Shown here: piece by piece, positions 42,946 to 53,518 of the stretch
Layout of the letters: every line of letters begins with the position of its first letter
Position numbering within the stretch: position 1 is the stretch's first letter
Source: Armillaria gallica
Taxonomy: Eukaryota > Basidiomycota > Agaricomycetes > Agaricales > Physalacriaceae
Assembly (NCBI GenBank): GCA_037576215.1
Contig: JBANDB010000005.1
Location: 5,704,001-5,768,000, forward strand
Length of the DNA stretch: 64,000 bases
Reading direction: 5' to 3'
Notes under the pieces: generated by a model
What the model was told of the DNA's origin: nothing
What the model saw: only the letters and a program-made list of their open reading frames with translations
Database searches by the model: none
Translations under genes and position numbers: made by a program

Positions 42946-44355
42946 ATGGCATCCGGTGACCACGCAAGCTCGGAACAGGTGTGATTGCAGCAAGTAATCG
43001 TAAACGTTACTTGCTGATTTTGTGCTGCAGCTGTCTTCGGCGAAGCTTTCGGATCCAGGGAGCCCTTCTGTAGGTGCTCCTATCATATCTCATATCATCA
43101 CCATCAACGAGCGCTCCTTTTACTAGGATTTATTCAATTCAGCTTGTCCCTCCTATTCTAAAGTACATCGTTTCTATGTGCAATCTAAACTTGTCGTTCT
43201 AACCATGGTCTAGTATGATCAAGAGATATTCCAGCAGCTGGAGGAGATGGAGGCCAGGCTTGCACAAGAGTACGGCATGGCGGGACCTGACATGGACGCT
43301 GATGCGGTTCGCCAGGAGACCAGAGACAGATCAACGTCCCAAAACGATCCCCGTTACAAAGACTACCAGCAGCTTTACGAACTCTATTACCTCCGTCGCC
43401 GTATGGCTAGGTCCACGGTCACTGATGGGGTAAGCAGAAAGGTATGCCTGCAGTTGGTATTCGTTCGGTGCGGCATTGATCAGCGACACTTCAGACGAGT
43501 CCGCAGATCGACGGCTCTCGGTTTTGGGCTGTCATCATCGGCATCGACAAGTACAAACATTATCCCTTGAAAGGCAGTGTGTCGGACGCGCTTTCAATCC
43601 AGGACTACATCACCAAAGACCTTGGCGTTCCTCAGGACCACATCCATCTTCTCCTCGACGAATCCGCCACTCGTGCTAATATCGTTAATACGCTGCGCGG
43701 CCTATACAGTGACAATCGCATTCTTCATGGCGACGTTATCCTCATTTACTTCGCTGGAAACGGCTCCAGTTATCCAGATCCTGAAGACCGGGATATCTGT
43801 CCTGATGATGCTATTGATGCAATCTGTCCCATCGATCGTGGCAACGAAGTCGACGGAACTGTGATCCCTGACATCAGCGACCGAGAGTTCATTTCTATCC
43901 TCTCCGCAATCTCTTCTGTCAAGGGACATCGAATCACTGTTCTTCTCGACTGCTTTTTCTTCGGAAGTCATATTAGGGGTTGGCCAATAGAGGGAGGTCG
44001 AACAATGCCTTCACTGCTCTACGATTCCTTGCTTGATATGCTTCGTGCTTCGGACAAGAACATGGCCCACTTCCCTGGCTATCATACAGTTTTGGACCCA
44101 GATTGGAGCCCAGATCTAAGCTGCTTCGTAATGATGGTGGCGACTCGGGAGAATGGGTATGCGAGAGAGGTAAAAGGGCAGCATGGATTTCACGGTGTTT
44201 TCACAAACTCCCTTCTTCATGCTCTTCGGTCCGACGACCTGCCAGAACGACCGACGTACATTGACGTCCTATTGACAATACAGATGCCGGATTTTCAAAC
44301 ACCGGTCATCATTGGGAGTTTTCGTAGGGACATGGGAATCTGGTATCAGGACTAG
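42946..44355 (+). CDS. caspase-like (C14) protein with both catalytic residues replaced
   Basis: Four exons (42946-42978, 43031-43069, 43214-43429, 43495-44355) give 382 aa in one frame. A helical N-terminal region (FQQLEEMEARLAQEYG, LYELYYLRRRMARS) precedes the C14 caspase fold: FWAVIIGIDKYKHYPLKGSV (start of p20), then VILIYFAGNGSS where the catalytic His normally reads Y-F-A-G-H-G-S, here Asn at about residue 185. Next comes ITVLLDCFFFGS where the catalytic Cys normally reads D-C-C-H-S-G, here Phe at about residue 250. The rest (ICPDDAIDAICPID, FVMMVATRENGYA, HGVFTNSLLHAL) is well preserved. The gene is therefore an intact pseudoprotease. It is convergent with the intact atypical kinase 340 bp away; truncated copies lie at 53.8 and 61.2 kb. 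Confidence 0.85.
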
Positions 44356-44692
44356 AGATATTCGAATTAACAAGTACTTGTCAATTACGCGTTGGAGCAG
44401 AATCGAGTCGCTGTTGTTGGCATACGACTTTCTACTGAAAATGCGTGAGTCCTGAAGACAACGAGAAGCAAAAACTGGGAACTAGGAAACCGCGTCAAAG
44501 TACTAACAGTTCAATGAAGTGCGGCACAGCCGCCGAGCGAGCACTCACACTACTTTAAATTTCCCAGTTCGAATCAGTAGGAGGATAACCCTCGAAAATG
44601 AAACGAACCAGTCCATTTCATAGCTTCATTCATGCAAGGATCTTGAAAATAGGCTGTGGATAATCATTGTAGTACAAGTGAGGTACAAGTGA
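44356..44692. other. shared spacer of the kinase/caspase-like module
   Basis: This convergent spacer is homologous to the 3' flanks of kinase copies 1, 3 and 4: a 'gttgtcttcaggact' block, 'gcggctgtgccgcacttcat' and 'ttcattttcgagggttatcc' on the kinase strand. It marks how far the duplicated unit extends. No gene. Confidence 0.6.
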
Positions 44693-45589
44693 TCAGAGCA
44701 ACGTGTTACTCAACCAATATTGGTGATACGATGGCTTTGCATTATCGACATAGGTCGCCTGAGTCACAGGATCACTGAACTGACTATCCGGCTCTCGGAA
44801 TTCCACCACCTCGAAATCCACCATTACCATCTGCATATCCCTACAATCCGCCTCATAGCGCAATGGGCATCCTTTTGTCGAGCAGAACGGCCCGTCTTTG
44901 CGCCTACGACGTAATATCACGTTCCTAGGCTGCATGTCTCGCTGTGCAACCCCCAATGCATAGATATCGAAAAAAAGCCGGAGGGCCGCATCGAAGAGGG
45001 CGTCCTTATGCGTGCTACACAGCGTCTCCTCCTTTTCCATGGGAGCAAGGTCTCGTATGTCCCTGCCATCGATGTGCTCCAACAAAATAACGTTGACAGT
45101 TCTATTGCGCTGAGACGGTAGGGGAGCAACAAAATGGTCATAGAAACGCGGAACCTTCGTGCCGTAAAGGCTCTGTAGACGTTGGTATGCCTGTGTCTCC
45201 CGTGAGACAAATAGATCGAGGAGGCTGAAGGGATCGAAGAGCTCCGCCTCTCCAAAATAAACGGGATCATATATTTTTGCGACCATGGTCGAAGGGTATG
45301 TGGCGTTAGGGACATGCCAGTGAGCTGTCCAGACATGGGCAATACGTTCAACGCTGCAGAGAAGCCGCTTATGGAGGACGATGGAAACATTAGCGGTCCT
45401 GGGAATGTGAACACTGCGAGCTATGGAGGCATCCAGGCGATCTGTAATCTGGGTCATGACCAATGCACCCTTCGCGTAGGAGCCCCGGTCATTTACAGGA
45501 CAATCTGGTGGCGGGTGAGGATAGAGCTGCAGGGTGGTCCCGGAAAAGTAGGTGCTGCCCAGGCTAGGGACTGACTTGGAGGCTGACAT
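44693..45589 (-). CDS. atypical kinase family, copy 2, intact
   Basis: One uninterrupted 298-codon exon starting MSASKSVPSL. Kinase landmarks: Lys about 105 in TMVAKIYDPVYF, Glu about 131 in SRETQAYQRL (helix C), hinge ILLEHIDG, catalytic loop AQRDMQPRNVIL (Asp about 218, Asn about 223), and the metal Asp about 258 in MVMVDFEVVEF, where the usual DFG reads DFE. No glycine-rich loop and no APE segment are visible, and the C-lobe is short, so this is nearer to aminoglycoside/choline-kinase-like folds than to classical protein kinases. A cysteine pair, CSTKGC, follows the catalytic loop. The substrate is unknown. This is the only one of four copies in the window without a lesion. It is convergent with the caspase-like gene. 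Confidence 0.8.
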   Translation of the reverse strand: MSASKSVPSLGSTYFSGTTLQLYPHPPPDCPVNDRGSYAKGALVMTQITDRLDASIARSVHIPRTANVSIVLHKRLLCSVERIAHVWTAHWHVPNATYPSTMVAKIYDPVYFGEAELFDPFSLLDLFVSRETQAYQRLQSLYGTKVPRFYDHFVAPLPSQRNRTVNVILLEHIDGRDIRDLAPMEKEETLCSTHKDALFDAALRLFFDIYALGVAQRDMQPRNVILRRRRKDGPFCSTKGCPLRYEADCRDMQMVMVDFEVVEFREPDSQFSDPVTQATYVDNAKPSYHQYWLSNTLL

Positions 45590-45798
45590 CTCGGTCGTTC
45601 TTGTTTATGTAAGTTAATCGCGATCTTCCTCCTCCTGACTCCTGATTGAATATCCGACCGAAATTTTGATCCAGTTCCAAAGTGGTGGGGGTCGATTCGG
45701 TTATGATCGGGCCGGCACAGTCACCAACTTGAAGAGAAGGATTCGTGCTTAGTCAACATCAATTCTGTCTAGACTCTATTAAGGTGTAGACGGTTTCA

Positions 45799-46250
45799 TT
45801 GGCATTCAAACATCCTGCTGTGGCCTGGATTCGTCGACTCCTCTATCTTCAGATGCTGCACCATGACCCTCGGGACGACACTCCTCTGCTGTCTCCCTCA
45901 AGCACTCGTTCTACTGCCTCTGATGCCGAGCTTCCACCTTCTCAATCTCAATCCCCTCCAGTAGGCGTGCAAATCTTCCAACGTATCAATATAGGCAACT
46001 TTGCACAGGTATGGTGAGGATCGCTTACCGATAACCAAGGAATCGTTGTCTCGATCGTTTTCCAAGATGTGCTCTCAGCGCGACTTTGAGGGTATGAACA
46101 AGGAGACTCGTGCGTACTGGCTTCTTTCTCGCCACAAATTGAACGACTTTGCTCCTGTGCATTATGGTACATTTATAATGCCCGATGACTCTATGTTGAC
46201 CATCTACCACCACGATCGGCCCCCATGACTAAATTTTCGCCTTCCACCGG
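45799..46250 (+). pseudogene. kinase-like relic of a different subfamily
   Basis: Frame 1 gives a Ser/Pro-rich leader, then VQIFQRINIGNFAQVW, reminiscent of a glycine loop. An in-frame TGA follows at about 46016-46018, then GSLTDNQGIVVSIVFQDVL. After a frame change near 46075 comes FEGMNKETRAYWLLSRHKLN with FAPVHYGTFIMPDDSML, matching the helix C and strand 4-5 layout of mushroom kinase-like proteins (ETRAYxxL...FAPxxYG). The C-lobe is not preserved; a possible remnant is LDHSLPPRI at about 46395-46420. The stop and frameshift make it non-functional. It lies 210 bp upstream of kinase copy 2 on the opposite strand. Confidence 0.45.
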
Positions 46251-48154
46251 CACACATGTTTGCGATATGTACACGAGGCTTGGCTGGCACCCTTTGTTGA
46301 TCACTGAAGGGCGCATTTTGGGCTGGCGCAACATTTTATACCCCTTTTCTGCTCTTGCTGAAAAGGTCGCTGAATGTTCGTTCGCCGCCCTGCGCCTGGA
46401 TCACTCTCTGCCACCACGCATTCGCTTTTATTGCATAATACACCATACTACGACGACTACTGTCAGTTGTGGACTTCCCCTTGCTCGTGTTTATGCCGAG
46501 CCATCAGGAGGATGTCTCCTACATTTTTACGCCGTAATTTCTTTCGGTGCGCTGTACGTGTCATCGGTGCTTTGGATTTCCTGGGACCGTGCCTCAATGC
46601 ACATGAAGACGGTATTTCCTTAATGTACGTTGAAAACGGCACTTGTGTTTGAACACACCCCGCCTGCATTGAGGAGACACTGTCTCATATGGTTTCAGTT
46701 TTGTCAGTTTTATGACGCTGGCATGACGAAACTTGTACACGTCGCGGATAGTCAATATATTTTACACTCTAGTCCCTTCGTATGGGTCCGATCCCGTGAG
46801 ACGCTTCATAGTTCCCGACACTATGATGTCAGTCACAGCGGCAGGGCCCTGCGCGGTCTGCGATGCTATTATGAAGTGTATTGATGGCTTGGTAGCAACG
46901 GCGCAGAAAACATTGGCTGTTTCCTTTTTAGGGACCGCTTGCCAGTGCGACTACTACTACTACTACTAGAGCCAGCCTTCCTTCCTTCCTCGCGAGTCGC
47001 CGTCGACGCTGGTATATTTTCCACTTGTATATCGGGCCCTACGATTTCCCGTTGGAATTTCCAACAGAATAATATTTGTATGTCACTTTTGTCCCGGATG
47101 CTAACTCAGCTTGCTATAATATCTTTCAGTTTCTTCTTCAGCGAGCTATCGCGCATTTCCTAGGTCCATGTATGGATCGGTCCATTGTTCGACGACGGTC
47201 TCACTGAAGGGATCACTTCTTCGCTTGCCACTCCAAAGTTAGACGGTACATGGAGCAAGGGACGACGATCAAAGGAATATCACCGGGCATTCCATTCACC
47301 CCAAGAACGAAGTGATATTCCAAGACTTGTCCACGATAGGTTTAGCGATCCGTGATTTCAAGGGTCTCACACCAAAATTTAAACAGGACGAACTGATATT
47401 TCAACACCTGTCCACGATAAGGGACAATTGACTTTGACGATAAAGAAACTCATGTCTGGGATTCACGACACCGTTTTTCCTTATCACGCACTGTGTTCGA
47501 CGTCTATTTTTTCTGACATTATCAGGGTTCGCATCCCGCAGGCTGAGTAGATGACAGGTGTATCACTTTCAGGAAACATTACGGGTTATTGAAGAAAGCG
47601 CATCCAGATATGGTTCTAGATATTGTGACGGATACACAACTTCAGTGTATGTACATTCTTCACATCAATTCATGTTCTCTCGTTGAGGTACCTGTCAGCT
47701 CATGACCAGGTAATCATCTCAATAGTTATCGGACGCGGGCGGCCACGGAATAGCAGAAGTAAGAAGCAGGCTGCGGCGTTCAATTATATGTATATTCTTT
47801 ACGTCGATTCAAGTTCTTTCATTAACCTTCATTAGGTATCTGTGATTCGCGACTGGGGCCATTCTCAAGCAATCGTCATAACAGCTCTCGGACATGAGAT
47901 GGAGAAGGCTGCGGCCATTCATTCCTGCTTGGACTCCAAGGAAATCCACGACAAGACTGCCGAATTGAAGTGAAGTGGAACGGGATCAATACACGTATCT
48001 GCCGTGGCCTGGCGGAGAGAGAAGGCATGTTCTATTAAGTTAGTGTTGTCCATGCAGCAAGAAATTGTATAAATGCCATGCAATTTACTGACTTGTCTTC
48101 ATCGCAAACGACTCTACTGTCTACATCAATCACTCCTTCAGCATCACGAGAAAC
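46251..48154. other. degenerate region with microsatellites and a small internal duplication
   Basis: Overlapping ORFs at 46225-46969 lack motifs. An (ACT)n run lies at about 46950-46967, next to 'ccttccttcct'. Bases about 47645-47710 and 47788-47850 resemble each other ('atgta(c/t)attctt(c/t)ac..caattcat/gattcaag'), perhaps duplicated intron/exon pieces. At 47836-47973 the frame reads VSVIRDWGHSQAIVITALGH with EMEKAAAIHSCLDSKE, vaguely like an Alba-type nucleic-acid-binding strand; no complete gene could be assembled. Confidence 0.35.
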
Positions 48155-49322
48155 ATGGCCCCTAAGCGTTATAACATCAAAATTCAAGGAAAAATATACT
48201 GGAAGCTCGTCGCGGAGTACGATAACAGCCTAAACGACGGTATGTGCCCAAGCCAGCCACCTATGAACGCTCCATTTATTGCATTTTAGGGAGAATCACC
48301 CATGAACAGACCCTCGAGAAGAAGGCGTCCTGCACCTTCAGTACTTTTAGACAAGACATCGATAGCGAGACGAAGAAGGCTATACAGAGTGGGGCCGTCA
48401 AAGCTGAGGCGGGTGTATCCTATGCCCCTGTCTCTGCTTCTGTCTCCGCGGAGTACGACAGTTCAAAAGAGATCAACGATCTTATGGAGAACACAATAAG
48501 AAGCCAGACAGAGGAGAAGCAAGTAACCAAGAGCACGTCACAGAAAACTTGTACGTATACTTAACTGTACTCTACTTGGGAGGGATTTATTGACCCGTGG
48601 CTCATGCCTTGCTAGTAGTGCTCGAGATTGGCCCACGAAGCAGACTAATTTTGTACCAGCAGTGGTTCAGTGCTGCCGGGGTCGACTTGGAGAGTGATGT
48701 CATCAGTACTAACCCCGAGAGGGGCAAAGAAAGCAAGATCATCGATATAGATGTCGTCGTTGAAGAGCAAGAATTTATCAAGGACGTGAAAGTTAGCACA
48801 ATGGTGTTTCTCTGAACAGCCACTAACTACCTCTAGGTCGTCTACTCTGATCAGGCTTCCGGAAAGCCTGATGGGAGAGTTCTAGAGCTTTCCGGATGGA
48901 ATGATGATATGAACGCCGGTTTCGAGGGAAAGTAAGTGTACTGTTTACATAACATGATGGAAGCAATCGATGATCACCCTATCTTTCCCAGGTGTGTCAG
49001 CCTTGTTCCTGTCTACACTAACGACGTTCGTGAGGCGGCGATCTCTTTCGAAGTTATCATTCAAGACACTTCGTCCGGGGAGGGCCTTTCCGATGTCGCT
49101 AAAGGCGACGGTGGTAGCTTCCGGTACCTTGTCCCCTATAAGAATGAGCGCAACCACAAGAAGATCTACGAGCTTGCGCTAGGCTTTTATAATGAAAGCC
49201 GCTCAGCTGAGCAAATCAGATCGCTTGGGTATGAGTATTCTACCTACAACATCAACAAGGGTAGAGGTGGATATGTCTTGTACCTTTTATGGAAGTCTAA
49301 GTTCGCGTATGCATCTGTTTAG
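48155..49322 (+). CDS. possible aerolysin-like pore-forming protein with MABP-like C-terminal beta-prism
   Basis: Five exons (48155-48239, 48290-48550, about 48616-48791, 48837-48931, 48992-49322) give about 315 aa, starting MAPKRYNIKIQGKIYW. There is no signal peptide. The middle has an alternating small/hydrophobic segment (GVSYAPVSASVSAEYDSS), then a Thr/Gln-rich stretch and a strand EIGPRSRLILYQQWFSAAGV. That arrangement is seen in aerolysin/ETX-MTX2-type proteins, where the alternating stretch forms the membrane hairpin. The end reads LGYEYSTYNINKGRGGYVLY followed by LLWKS, like the MABP beta-prism motif (G-Y-x-x-x-x-x-N-x-G-x-G-G-x-x-Y-L). Fungal cytosolic proteins of this style can be defence toxins, but the toxin assignment is inference. 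The third-exon acceptor could be 48615 or 48618. No damage was seen. Confidence 0.6.
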
Positions 49323-49455
49323 TGTCTAGCAGCAGTAGCAGCAGCAGTAGGCGCCAAGAATCAAGTACTAGCCACCGTATTCTCGCTATCAAGATTTTAG
49401 TATAATATAATCAGTATATTGTGATTTTTCCTTCAATGAGAGATCATAGAAGCGT
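49323..49455 (+). repeat. short CAG-type microsatellite after the pore-protein gene
   Basis: An imperfect (CAG)n run at about 49327-49350, directly behind the stop codon. Otherwise spacer. Confidence 0.5.
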
Positions 49456-49749
49456 TCACCAAGCACATACTGCCTGTTCACGCGCTCCTGAGAGATATCG
49501 AAGTCCTTGACATGGGAGAACCCCCTTCTCACGGATGGCAGCATCGATGAGGGTCTTTGCAAGCGCCTTGCGGTCCGTGATCAAGAATGTATTTTGGCGG
49601 CATGTACACGGGTATGAGAGTTTGGCGGGGTGTTCCATCCTATTTAGAGTGTAAAGTTGCTGTGAAAGATTCGAAAATATAGTCCTAAAAATTTCGTGGA
49701 AATTCGAGCAATCCGGCATTCCGGCATGCTGAGTAAGGAATTGATTCAA
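49456..49749 (-). CDS. hypothetical protein, 97 codons
   Basis: Contains a coding-looking block, MEHPAKLSYPCTCRQNTFLI, followed by TDRKALAKTLIDAAIREKGV and LPCQGLRYLSG. The pattern looks protein-like, with two CxC/C motifs, but matches no family I know. The first 35 residues look random, so the true start may be internal or on another exon. Confidence 0.3.
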   Translation of the reverse strand: MNQFLTQHAGMPDCSNFHEIFRTIFSNLSQQLYTLNRMEHPAKLSYPCTCRQNTFLITDRKALAKTLIDAAIREKGVLPCQGLRYLSGAREQAVCAW

Positions 49750-50943
49750 AAGAAATTACTAGAATAAGCGTAGTTTAGTATAAATAGAGGAAGTCAATGG
49801 GCAAACTCCTCAGGAGTTTGTAACCCAAAGACTATAGGTCTTACAAGCATTGTACTGAGGTACAGCCTTATCTACAACTGTGACTTTCAGTGCAATTTAT
49901 ATATATAGCGAAAACAGGACAATGGACGAAGGCAAGCGTTGAATGCCAAATCGGGACTGTTTGCCCAATGGCTGTGCAGGTAAGCATTCGCCACATTGTC
50001 TCCCATCTCACTGGTCTTCGACAGCTAGGTAATACGACTCAAATCATCGGAGAGCGGTTTTTATACGTGTTTCTATCTTGCTCATTACGCTTGGTGAGCT
50101 ACAATCTTCGATTCTCCGCTTATTTTCATTTCAGCGGTTATCGGTACATCAAGATTTGTCCAATTCGCAAGGCCGTTTTTCAGTCACCAAGGCCCGTGGC
50201 GAGTGACATCCCCCTCCTAGACGACTTATTCGATACCGACGGGCGGCGCACACAGCACGTCAACCAACCTGACGTGCATGCAGTTCTAAGAGTGACCTTG
50301 GTGAGTACCTTTTTGAATTCACTGTCGCGCTGTCTCATCTGTACACTAGCTTCTGCCGCTTCATATTTCACCTTCGCACCGACGATGCTCTCGATGCTCC
50401 TCTTGCCCTCCCAAGGATCCTCCCCAAAAATTCGAACCTTTTTCTTTTTCTCAAGCACCCGGCATGTCGCTTGGTCTTGCGTATGCTATGGACGACGGGA
50501 TAGGTACGGGCACTGTGCTGAGGAGGGATGTAGAGTTTCTGCGGGGGAGGATACGGTGTGCAGATATTCAATTACATGTTAGACCCTCCTCCCTCTATGC
50601 ACCTTCGCGTACCAGCCAGCCGCCATTCGGTACGGCAATTTCCTCTTTACAGTTCCTCATTAACGCGCCCACGAAGATCTTACGGCGCCAGGACTTGCTG
50701 TCGATGGAGTCGTGGATAGGGCAGAAGTATCAGGCATTCAAACGGGAGAGGAGGATACGCGTGGTCCGTGGATTACCGACCGAGATGACCTATCTTCTTC
50801 CGTCGAGCAAGCCGTCGATTTACGATGGAGAAGAAGGCGCGGATTCTGCTGATCATCACCGAATCCTCCTTACCGCCTCCCCTCACCCGCGGCTATCCAC
50901 TGTCACATACGCCAAGACGAAAGATTGAAATACCAAGGCTACA
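49750..50943. other. coding-like DNA on both strands, not resolved
   Basis: The plus frame 50464-50928 gives a 154-codon ORF with MESWIGQKYQAFKRERRIRV and RGLPTEMTYLLPSSKPS. The minus frame near 50300-50450 gives VRIFGEDPWEGKRSIESIVG with AKVKYEAAEASVQMRQRDSE, ending at a possible donor GTACTCAC. Both look protein-like, so one strand holds a gene I cannot identify. The plus strand also has donors at 50300 (GTGAGT). Bases 49750-49890 look like plain spacer. Confidence 0.3.
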
Positions 50944-51420
50944 TTGTCGATATGATGGCCACGGGAGGGAGAAATTTTGCGTCGACGCCATGTGTCGACG
51001 TCCGGTGAGCAAGGAGATGGTGTTGTTGAGATAGTGACACTTCAGAAAGCATGGAGCTTGAGGATGCGCAGGCGCAAGGTACGCCAATGTCATGTCGACG
51101 ACTAACTTCTTGATCACTCATTATTTGTGTCCAGCTGTCTGATCCGAGAACGATGTCCTCATCACTGCAACGATCTACGCGCTGCCACAATGTATCGATA
51201 TCCGGCGAGCGAGGTCATGGCGTCGAGATGGCAACAGATCTCTGGGAAGCATGGAGCTCGTATGAGGTAGAAGACGTGGAGCACAAGGTATGTGTCTGCA
51301 ACGTCAGTGACTGCTTTTGTGGCTAACATTTGTTTGCAGATTCGAAGTCAGACGTCGAAGACTCTGGACGACAATTTTGCGCTGACGAAACGTGTACACA
51401 TGCGGCGAGCAAGGGCGCGC
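50944..51420 (+). repeat. tandemly repeated exon/intron unit, two full copies and a partial third
   Basis: A unit of about 190-220 bp recurs: an exon part ('ttttgcg...gtcgac..ccggtgagcaaggagatgg...gaaagcatggagct'), then a donor GTACGCC or GTATGTG, an intron of about 50 nt and an acceptor TGTCCAG or TTGCAG. Copies begin near 50975 (KFCVDAMCRRPVSKEMV in one frame), near 51180 (TMYRYPASEVMA) and near 51375 (QFCADETCTHAASKGA, partial). Because the intron is repeated with the exon, this is a genomic tandem duplication. The encoded protein is unknown. Confidence 0.5.
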
Positions 51421-52610
51421 GCTCGGGATGGTGTAATACTACCTATCTACCTAACTTATACGCGGGGTAACGGCCTATATATCTTGCGACGCCTTCTACG
51501 GAGAATCACTCGGAAGTAGAGAAACGGTATGTATCCCTACGGTGTTCTTTTCTCTTGTTCTGTGCTAACTACTATTGTGTTTAACTGTGTAGCCCCCGGG
51601 TGCAATCTTGTTTTCTATTTGTGAGTTTCCGTTCCCATCGGCCGCAATATTAACTTGCGAAGCATTTTTAACCTCGCGTCGACCCTCCAAGAGTCTCAAC
51701 GAGGAGTCAACCACGGGACGCCTTCCTCCACCCCAGTTGAACCCGTCGCGGCCGATTAAATAGCCGCCGTTCGTTGAGGGCGACTCGGGGTTGTTGGACG
51801 GCGTCGTGTGCTTGACGCGTTTGGAGCGCTCGGATGCACACGAGGTAAGTCGAAATTCTTCGTTGAAAAAACACAACACTGACTTGCTTCCATACTAGCA
51901 AATCATGAAAACTAACAGGTAGGTGCTAAGATTACGGTTACGCTCACCATCTCAGAGGGAGTCCACAGAAACGCGATGAGACTGAGACTTTTCTTTCTTT
52001 AATGGCCTTTTGGCCCACGCACGACAAGCGTCGGTCGCCCGCTGGATTGGTTTCAACGGAAGACTACGCTTGGCCGGGACACGAACGGGAGGATGCCCCC
52101 TCCCGTCATCCTCCCGTTTGTGCGTTTGACAAATACTTTCTGGACGGGGAGAGTACGATCCTACGAGCTCTGACCTGTGCGGACTTACGTTGTTTCGGAT
52201 GCCCTAACCGTGGTATATTTGTGTGTTAGGGGAATCTTCGGGTTAATTTCTTCCACTCGATCCTCTTTTCTTAGTTATATCGTGTACGCTACTAGTATCA
52301 ATATACACCTTCTGCTTTCTATTCCGCTGCCGTGCCACTCCTCGTCGAGAAATCTTGCTTTCCGTCGTTGATTACACTACCACTGACTGATTGGGATAAC
52401 TCACACAGAAGTTACTACGCCAGTTTCGATTGGTTGTTATGAAAATTGTGGACTTGTTTGCTTATCATTCTTCTGTGACAGTGCCGGCCTGATCATAGTA
52501 CGGAAGGAAGGAGGGTAATTTTATTAGTCGTCTAGTATGGAGCTGGATAATTTTGGTCGGGTTTTCAATCAGGATCCCGATTCAATATGATTTGAGAAAG
52601 AACAACCGAG
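51421..52610. other. unassigned DNA with a 12-bp-stem hairpin at 52084-52118
   Basis: AACGGGAGGATG and its mirror CATCCTCCCGTT are 11 bases apart (52084-52095 and 52107-52118). A minus frame at 51565-51879 contains SPSTNGGYLIGRDGFNWGGG and may be a fragment of a gene. DNA at 52200-52380 is pyrimidine-rich and could be part of an LTR, but no partner LTR was found in the window. Confidence 0.35.
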
Positions 52611-53518
52611 ATGTCAACCTCAAAGGCAGTCCCTCACCTGGAGAGCACATACTTTCCCGGAGCCTCTCTGCAGCTGTATCCTCATCCGCTTCCAGATTGT
52701 CCTGAAAGTGACGAGGGATCCTACGCGAAGGATGCGTTGGTCATGACCCAGATTGCAGATCGCCTGGACTCCTCCATAGTCCGTAGTGTTCCCATTCCTC
52801 CTAGGACTGCTAATGTTTCCATTGCCCTTGATAAGCGGCTTCTCTGCAGCGTTGAACGTATTGTCCATATCTGGACAGCTCATGTCCTAGTCCGCGATCC
52901 TTCGCCAAACGCCACGTACCCATCGACCATAGTCGCAAAAATCTATGGTCCCGTTTATTTTGGAGAGGCGGAGTTCTTTGATCTCTTCGGCTTCCTCTAT
53001 TTAATATTTATTCGTCTCGCGGGAGACGCAGGCATACCAACGTCTAAAGCGTGTTTACGGCATGAAGGCTCCGCGTTTCTATGGCCATTTTGTAGTTCAC
53101 CTGCCCGCTCAGTGCGATAGAACTGTCAACGTCATCTTGTTGGAATACATCCATGGCAAGGTCATACGAGACCTTGTTCCTCGGGAGAAGGCGGGTGCGC
53201 TGTGTAGCACGCACAAGGACGCCCTCATCGACGCAGCCCTCCGGCTTTTCTACGACATCTATGCATTGGGGGTTGCACAGCGGGATATGCAGCCCAGGAA
53301 CGTGATATTACGTCCTAGGCGTAAATACGGGCCATTCTGCTCGACGAAAGGATGCACGTTACGCTACGAGGCGGATGCTGAGAATACGCAGATGGTACTG
53401 GTGGATTTCGAAATTGTGGAATTCCCAGAGCCGGATAGCGAGTTCAGTAATCCTGTGACCCAGAGGACCTATGTCGACGGTTCAAAGCCATCCTGGTATC
53501 AATATTGATTGGCGAACA
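52611..53518 (+). pseudogene. atypical kinase family, copy 3 (frameshift plus nonsense)
   Basis: The start MSTSKAVPHLESTYF matches the other copies. At about 53001-53012 an extra 7 bases (ATATTTA, a local duplication) shift the frame within the FDPF..LDL..SRETQAY segment, so the 169-codon frame ends early. The second half is open in another frame: KAPRFYGHFVVHLPAQCDRT, LLEYIHGKVIRDLVP, AQRDMQPRNVILRPRRK, VDFEIVEFPEP. Near the end the conserved Trp in Y-x-Y-W-L is TGA (53506-53508), cutting the last residues. The 3' flank matches the copy 2 spacer. Confidence 0.85.

Noticed and set aside
44480..44580. GTTCGAATC word resembling a tRNA B box
   Set aside because: No A box or cloverleaf around it; it belongs to the repeated module spacer.
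47836..47973. Alba-like domain
   Set aside because: Only one short strand-like segment resembles it; no complete domain or gene could be assembled.
50959..51420. CRISPR-like array
   Set aside because: The repeats are an exon/intron unit of about 200 bp in a fungal genome, not short direct repeats with unique spacers.
52000..52400. Possible solo LTR
   Set aside because: No TG...CA borders with target duplication and no second copy in the window could be found.
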